This document shows positions 59,377-64,000 of a stretch of 64,000 bases of DNA, one piece after another. A program made the position numbers and the translations under genes. Below the pieces are notes generated by a model, which saw only the letters and a list, made by a program, of their open reading frames with translations, ran no database searches and had not been told where the DNA came from. Every line of letters starts with the position of its first letter. Positions within the stretch are counted from its first letter, which is position 1. Origin of the DNA: Variovorax sp. 770b2 (GTDB lineage Bacteria > Pseudomonadota > Gammaproteobacteria > Burkholderiales > Burkholderiaceae_C); assembly GCF_900115685.1 (NCBI RefSeq), contig NZ_FOXJ01000002.1, positions 434,001 to 498,000 on the forward strand. Reading direction: 5' to 3'.

Positions 59377-60570
59377 TTATCCCCGCAGAACGGATTTGCC
59401 AATGATCAGTTGTTGGACTTCCGTCGCGCCTTCGTAGATGCGCAGCGAGCGGATGTCGCGGTAGAGGCTTTCAATCTTCGTGCCAACCTTCACGCCGAGG
59501 CCGCCGTGCATCTGCAATGCCATGTCGATCACGCGGCTCGCGTTTTCGGTCGCGCACATCTTGGCCATCGCCGCCGCGGCGGACACATCGCCCACCGCCG
59601 CTGCTCCGCGTTGCTCGGCGTCGTCGCGCATCCATGCGGCGCGGTAGGTGAGCAGTGCCGCGCTGTCGATCAGCGCTGCCATCTCGCCGAGCTTGGCCTG
59701 CGTGAGCTGGAAGTCCGCGAGCGTCTGGCCGAACATGCGGCGGCTCTTTGCATGCGCGATGGCTTCGGCGAGCGCGCGCCGGCCCATGCCCAGTGCCGCA
59801 GCCGCGACCGACGCACGGAAGATGTCGAGCGTGCGCATCGCGAGCTTGAAGCCGCCGTTCAGGTCGCCCAGCTGCGCGGTGCGCGGCACGGCGCAGTTCT
59901 CGAAGCGCAGCGTGGCCAGCGGGTGCGGTGCCATGACGTCGATGTGCTCGGAGGTATCGAGGCCGGGCGTCGTCGCATCGACGATGAACACGGTGATGCC
60001 GCGCGTGCCGCCTGTCGGATCGGTCTTCGCGAACACGCAATAGAAGTCGGCGATGCCGCCATTGCTGATCCAGGTCTTCTGGCCGTTCAGCAGCCAGCCG
60101 TCGGCCGTGGGTTCGGCGCGCATGGCCATCGCGGCCACGTCCGAGCCCGCATCGGGTTCGCTGAGCGCGAAGGCCGCGATCTTGTTGCCCTTGCCCACAG
60201 CCGTCAGGTACTGCGACTGCTGCTCAGGCGTGCCCGCGAGCGTGATCGCGCCGCTGCCCAGCCCCTGCATCGCAAAGGCGAAGTCGGCCAGCGGCGAGTG
60301 GTAGCCGAGCGTCTCGCGCAGCAGCACCAGCGCGCGCGAATCCAGGCGCTCCAGCGCGCCGCCCGCGCTGCCGGGCACGGCGTAGCGCAGCCAGCCGCCA
60401 TCGCCGAGGCGGCGCACCCATTCGCGGCAGGCCGCGCGGTCGTCGCGCTCGTCGATCTCTTGCGCCGCGCACCAGGGCAGCAGGTCACGCGCGAGCGAGC
60501 GATGGGCTTCGTCGAAGAACGGCAGTGCGAGGTGCACCGTCGAAGGCGGTGCGGGGATCTTCGTCATCAT
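59377..60570 (-). CDS. Acyl-CoA dehydrogenase
   Basis: 397 residues, FAD-dependent. FALSEPDAGSDVAAM and KTWISNGGIADFYCVFA bind FAD/substrate; LQMHGGLGVKVGTKIESLYRD and YEGATEVQQLIIGKSVL are the C-terminal signatures, with the catalytic Glu in YEG. The Met-Met start at 60570 lies four bases after the crotonase stop and has GGGGA upstream. It probably oxidises a ring-opening or reduced intermediate of the aromatic-CoA pathway. Confidence 0.9.
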   Translation of the reverse strand: MMTKIPAPPSTVHLALPFFDEAHRSLARDLLPWCAAQEIDERDDRAACREWVRRLGDGGWLRYAVPGSAGGALERLDSRALVLLRETLGYHSPLADFAFAMQGLGSGAITLAGTPEQQSQYLTAVGKGNKIAAFALSEPDAGSDVAAMAMRAEPTADGWLLNGQKTWISNGGIADFYCVFAKTDPTGGTRGITVFIVDATTPGLDTSEHIDVMAPHPLATLRFENCAVPRTAQLGDLNGGFKLAMRTLDIFRASVAAAALGMGRRALAEAIAHAKSRRMFGQTLADFQLTQAKLGEMAALIDSAALLTYRAAWMRDDAEQRGAAAVGDVSAAAAMAKMCATENASRVIDMALQMHGGLGVKVGTKIESLYRDIRSLRIYEGATEVQQLIIGKSVLRG

Positions 60571-60574
60571 GGCT

Positions 60575-61429
60575 TCAGTCCCCACCGAACACGGGCTTGC
60601 GCTTCGCCGCGAAGGCTTCGTAGGCGCGCTTGAAGTCTTCGGTCTGCATGCAGATCGCCTGCGCCTGCGCCTCGGCCTCGATCGCCTGGTCGATGGTCAT
60701 CGACCATTCCTGCGCGAGCATCGTCTTGGTCATGCCGTGCGCGAAGCTCGGGCCTTCGGCGAGTTCGCGCGCCATCTTGGTGGCTGCGTCGAGCAGCGCA
60801 TCGCTTTCGTGCAGTGCATTGAAGAAGCCCCAGGCGTGGCCCTCCTGTGCCGTCATCGCGCGGCCGGTGAAGAGCAGTTCCGAGGCACGGCCCTGTCCGA
60901 TCACGCGCGGCAGCAGTGCGCATGCACCCATGTCCGCGCCGGCGAGGCCCACGCGGGTGAAGAGGAATGCGGTGCGCGTGGCCGGCGAGCCGTAGCGCAG
61001 GTCGCAGGCCAGCGCGATCATCGCGCCGGCACCGGCGCACACGCCGTCGATGGCGCCCACGATCGGCTGCGGGCACGCGCGGATCGCCTTCACCAGGTCG
61101 CCCGTCATACGCGTGAACTCGAGCAGCTCGGGCATGCGCATGCCCGTGAGCGGTCCGATGATCTCGTGCACGTCGCCGCCCGAGCAGAAGTTGCCGCCCG
61201 CACCGGTCACCACGATCGCCTTCACGTCGGTCGCGTAGTTCAACGCGCGGAACAGGTCGCGCAGTTCGGCGTACGAGTCGAAGGTCAGCGGGTTCTTGCG
61301 CTCGGGGCGGTTCAGCGTGACGGTGCCGACGCCGGCCTCATAACTCCATGCGAAGTGCTCGGCCTTGTAGGCGGCCTTGGCTTCGAATTGCGCGCGCATG
61401 GGATTGCCCGCGCCGATGTAATGCTTCAT
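60575..61429 (-). CDS. Enoyl-CoA hydratase/isomerase family protein
   Basis: 284-residue crotonase with NFCSGGDVHEII and GVCAGAGAMIALACD (oxyanion hole) and FTRVGLAGADMGACALLPR. The N-terminus is longer by about 20 residues than for typical crotonases. It overlaps the MarR gene stop (ATGA-type) and sits in the aromatic-CoA operon; expected to act on a ring-cleavage CoA intermediate. Confidence 0.88.
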   Translation of the reverse strand: MKHYIGAGNPMRAQFEAKAAYKAEHFAWSYEAGVGTVTLNRPERKNPLTFDSYAELRDLFRALNYATDVKAIVVTGAGGNFCSGGDVHEIIGPLTGMRMPELLEFTRMTGDLVKAIRACPQPIVGAIDGVCAGAGAMIALACDLRYGSPATRTAFLFTRVGLAGADMGACALLPRVIGQGRASELLFTGRAMTAQEGHAWGFFNALHESDALLDAATKMARELAEGPSFAHGMTKTMLAQEWSMTIDQAIEAEAQAQAICMQTEDFKRAYEAFAAKRKPVFGGD

Positions 61430-61902
61430 GAGGTCTCCGCCAATTGGCTGTGTGAGTGTTGCTTGACCTTGCCGAGCAGCTTGTGCAGCTGCCCGATCTC
61501 CTTGCTGCTGAGGCCCGCGAAGGCCTCGACGATCCAGTCTTCGTGCTGCTGCGCCATGTCGTTGAAGAGCTTGCGGCCCCGCGCAGTGAGCCGCACGCGC
61601 CAGGCGCGGCGGTCGCCCTCGACGTTGATGCGCTCGACCACGCCTTCGGTCACCAGCTGGTCGGTGATGCCGGTGACGTTGCCGCCGGTCACCATCATCC
61701 GGCGCGAGAGCTCGTTCATCTTCAGGCCCTCGGGCGAGCGCTCCAGTTGCGACATGAGGTCAAAGCGCGGCAGCGTGGTGGCGAACTGGGAGCGCAACTC
61801 GTTGCGCACCTGCTTCTCGATCAGCTGGGTGCAGGTGAGCAACCGCAGCCAGAGCCGCAAGGCTTCGGGGTGTTCGCTGTGCGCGCGCGCTTCGAGGTCC
61901 AT
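61426..61902 (-). CDS. MarR-family regulator
   Basis: 158 residues with a winged HTH: MNELSRRMMVTGGNVTGITDQLVTEGVVER and the wing NVEGDRRAWRVRLT. Likely an aromatic-acyl-CoA- or aromatic acid-responsive repressor of this operon; it is embedded between the monooxygenase and crotonase genes, an arrangement known for aromatic-CoA pathways. Confidence 0.88.
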   Translation of the reverse strand: MDLEARAHSEHPEALRLWLRLLTCTQLIEKQVRNELRSQFATTLPRFDLMSQLERSPEGLKMNELSRRMMVTGGNVTGITDQLVTEGVVERINVEGDRRAWRVRLTARGRKLFNDMAQQHEDWIVEAFAGLSSKEIGQLHKLLGKVKQHSHSQLAETS

Positions 61903-61903
61903 G

Positions 61904-64000
61904 TCAGTGTGTCTCCTCGGGGTTCGGCGCCATGGCCAATGCGGCGTTGGCCGCGGCGATCTGCTGCTGCTTGGCGATCTCGCGGTACATCTGGTCGCGG
62001 CCGCTCAGGTATTGCTTGGGCCAGTCGACGTCGCGGCTTTGTAGCTTGGCCGCTTCGTGCAGCGTCCATGCGGGGTCCGCGAGGTGCGGGCGTGCGATGG
62101 CGCAGAGGTCGGCGCGGCCCGCCGCGATGATGCTGTTGGCCTGGTCCGCTTCGGTGATCGCGCCCACGGCGATGGTCGAGATGCCGACCTCGTTGCGGAT
62201 GCGGTCGGAGAACGGCGTCTGGTACATGCGGCCGTAGACCGGCTTGGCGGCGCGGGTGGTCTGGCCCGACGACACGTCGATGAAATCGGCGCCGGCTTCC
62301 TTGAACAGGCGCGCGACGATGACTGCATCCGCATCGGTGTTGCCGCCGGGCGCCCAGTCGTGCGCGGAGATGCGCACGCTCATCGGTTTGTCCACGGGCC
62401 ACACGGCCCGCATCGCGCGGAACACTTCGAGCGGATAGCGGCAGCGCGCTTCGATGTCGCCGCCGTATTCGTCGGTGCGCTGGTTGGTAAGCGGGCTGAT
62501 GAACGCCGACAGCAGGTAGCCGTGCGCGCAGTGCAGTTCGAGCCAGTCGAAGCCGCATTCGGCGGCGCGGCGGGTCGAATCGACGAACTGGTCGCGCAGC
62601 GTGTCCATCTCGGCACGCGTGATGGCGGCCGGCAATTGATTCTGCTCGCCGTAGGGCAGCGCGCTGGCGCCGAGCACCGGCCAGTTGCCGTCTTCCAGCG
62701 GCTCGTCGGTGCCTTCCCAGCCCACGCGCGTGGAACCCTTGGGGCCGCTGTGGCCGAGCTGCATCGCGATCTTCGCGCTCGACTGCGTGTGCACGAAATC
62801 GACGATGCGCTGGAAAGCCGCCTGCTGCGTGTCGTTGTAGAGGCCGGTGCAGGCCGGCGTGATGCGGCCTTCGGGCGTCGGGCTCGTCATCTCGACGAAC
62901 ACCATCGCGGCACCGCCGAGTGCGCGTGCGCCCAGGTGCACCAGCAGGAAGTCTTGAGGCACGCCGTCGACCGCGCTGTAGGTGGCCATCGGCGACACCA
63001 GGATCCGGTTCTTCAGCGTGAGACCGCGCACCTTGTAGGGCATGAGCATCGGCGCCATCGCCTTGCCGCCCGCAAGCCACTGCTCGTAGCCGCCGAGCCA
63101 TTGCGTGTCGCGCACGCGCAGGTTCTCGTGGCTGATGCGCTGCGAGCGCGTGAGCAGCGAGTAGGCGAACTGCTCGATCTCCATGCCCGTGTAGCGCGGC
63201 ACGTTCTCGAACCACTCGGTGGAGTTGCGCGCGGCGTTCTGGATCTTCAGCACCTCGACGCTGCGGCGTGCCTCGTAGCCTTCGAGCACATGGTCGAGCG
63301 TGCCGCCTTGCGCGAACTCGTTGGCAAGGTCGATCGCGTCTTCGAGCGCGAGCTTGGTGCCCGAGCCGATCGAGAAGTGCGCCGTGTGGGCCGCGTCGCC
63401 CATCAGCACCACGGGCACCGAGCGGCCTTCGACGTCGATGCGGTGCGTCCAGCGCTCGCACACCACGCGCGGAAAGCGGATCCAGTTGGCCGAGCCGCGC
63501 AGGTGCGTGGCATTGCTGATCAGCGCGTGGCCGCCCAGGTACTTGGCGAACAGCTTCTCGCAGAAGGCGACGGCCTCGGGCTGCTCCATCTGGTCGAGCC
63601 CATGGGCCTTCCACACGGCCTCGGGCGTCTCGACGATGAAGGTCGAGGTCTTGTCGTCGAACTGGTAGGCATGCGCCTGGAACCAGCCGTGCTCGGTCTC
63701 CTCGAACGCGAAGGTGAAGGCGTCGAAGGTCTGGTGCGTGCCCAGCCACACGAAGCGGCAGTTGCGCAGGTCCACGTCGGGCTTGAACACGTCCGCATAG
63801 CGCTGGCGGATGCGGCTGTTGAGGCCATCGCTGGCGATCACGAGATCGGCGTTGTACTGCGCGGCGATCGCCTGGTCGTCGGTGGCGTCGGTCTCGAACA
63901 CGAGGTCCACGCCCAGTTCGAGGCAGCGCTCCTGCAGGATATTGAGCAGGCGCTTGCGCCCGATGCCGCAGAAGCCGTGGCCGCCCGAGCGCACCTGGCG
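61904..64000 (-). CDS. Bifunctional aryl-CoA monooxygenase/reductase (2-aminobenzoyl-CoA or salicylyl-CoA type), 5' end outside window
   Basis: A fused enzyme. The part visible begins at SGGHGFCGIGRKRLLNILQ and covers the rest of an FAD monooxygenase domain (GDAAHTAHFSIGSGTKLALEDAIDLA) and, from about 380 residues before the end, an old-yellow-enzyme domain (LKNRILVSPMATYSA, HSGPKGSTRVGWEG, LHCAHGYLLSAFISPLTNQRTDEYGG). This combination is that of 2-aminobenzoyl-CoA monooxygenase/reductase and related salicylyl-CoA 5-hydroxylases. The Rossmann N-terminus lies past position 64000. First known gene of the leftward operon; one base separates it from marR. Confidence 0.88.
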   Translation of the reverse strand, partial: RQVRSGGHGFCGIGRKRLLNILQERCLELGVDLVFETDATDDQAIAAQYNADLVIASDGLNSRIRQRYADVFKPDVDLRNCRFVWLGTHQTFDAFTFAFEETEHGWFQAHAYQFDDKTSTFIVETPEAVWKAHGLDQMEQPEAVAFCEKLFAKYLGGHALISNATHLRGSANWIRFPRVVCERWTHRIDVEGRSVPVVLMGDAAHTAHFSIGSGTKLALEDAIDLANEFAQGGTLDHVLEGYEARRSVEVLKIQNAARNSTEWFENVPRYTGMEIEQFAYSLLTRSQRISHENLRVRDTQWLGGYEQWLAGGKAMAPMLMPYKVRGLTLKNRILVSPMATYSAVDGVPQDFLLVHLGARALGGAAMVFVEMTSPTPEGRITPACTGLYNDTQQAAFQRIVDFVHTQSSAKIAMQLGHSGPKGSTRVGWEGTDEPLEDGNWPVLGASALPYGEQNQLPAAITRAEMDTLRDQFVDSTRRAAECGFDWLELHCAHGYLLSAFISPLTNQRTDEYGGDIEARCRYPLEVFRAMRAVWPVDKPMSVRISAHDWAPGGNTDADAVIVARLFKEAGADFIDVSSGQTTRAAKPVYGRMYQTPFSDRIRNEVGISTIAVGAITEADQANSIIAAGRADLCAIARPHLADPAWTLHEAAKLQSRDVDWPKQYLSGRDQMYREIAKQQQIAAANAALAMAPNPEETH

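Overview
The window is high-GC, densely coded chromosomal DNA from a Gram-negative beta-proteobacterium, most likely Burkholderiales / Comamonadaceae (Variovorax-like). This is inferred from gene content: many Bug-type (TctC) periplasmic receptors and a TRAP transporter, CoA-dependent aromatic catabolism, type-2 PyrF, a spc/alpha ribosomal operon ending in initiator tRNA, and very short intergenic gaps. No phage, IS element, CRISPR array or plasmid function was seen.

Layout. (1) 1-6.7 kb: thioredoxin-TPR protein (cut by the window edge), purE-purK-tsaC, a secreted lipoprotein alpha/beta hydrolase and dacB. (2) 6.7-19.4 kb: an accessory catabolic island. It holds a DUF296 protein, a FlK-like thioesterase, a GcvA-type LysR regulator, a leftward operon (crotonase, CaiB-type CoA transferase, TctC receptor, COG3618 amidohydrolase) and a rightward operon (Fe-alcohol dehydrogenase, TctC receptor, TRAP P subunit, second COG3618 amidohydrolase, TRAP Q and M). 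Three promoters in the island share a TTGSCS-17-TAGACT layout and two of its intergenic regions share a 17-bp motif, so it is probably one regulon. (3) 19.4-31.2 kb: nudK/DeoR, tsaB-rimI-degenerate UDG, pyrF, an XRE-type regulator facing a CREST-like membrane protein, an LplT-PlsC fusion, and a run of poorly known envelope genes (YiaAB, small secreted protein, DUF2145, double zinc-ribbon membrane protein, DUF3597) closed by a strong terminator. (4) 31.3-46.3 kb: an SDR, queA-tgt, recG, a LysE exporter, a large subtilase autotransporter, oxyR-dps, ubiA, a MaoC-like protein, proC and a phytase-esterase-like lipoprotein. (5) 46.4-55.5 kb: rplN-rplX-rplE-rpsN-rpsH-rplF-rplR-rpsE-rpmD-rplO-secY-rpmJ-rpsM-rpsK-rpsD-rpoA-rplQ and tRNA-fMet, with an own sigma70 promoter before rplN and terminator-like hairpins before rpsD and after the tRNA. 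(6) 55.6-64 kb: HD-domain protein facing an AraC/DJ-1 regulator, then a leftward aromatic-CoA operon (monooxygenase/reductase cut by the window edge, MarR, crotonase, acyl-CoA dehydrogenase, aryl-CoA ligase, RidA) resembling the 2-aminobenzoyl-CoA (or salicylyl-CoA) pathway.

The most promising material for new biology is the 7-19 kb catabolic island with its shared promoter grammar, the 28-31 kb envelope cluster, the cysteine-less UDG homologue, and small DNA elements: a dispersed 98-bp intergenic repeat, a TetR-like palindrome, DeoR direct repeats, and a palindrome in the oxyR leader.
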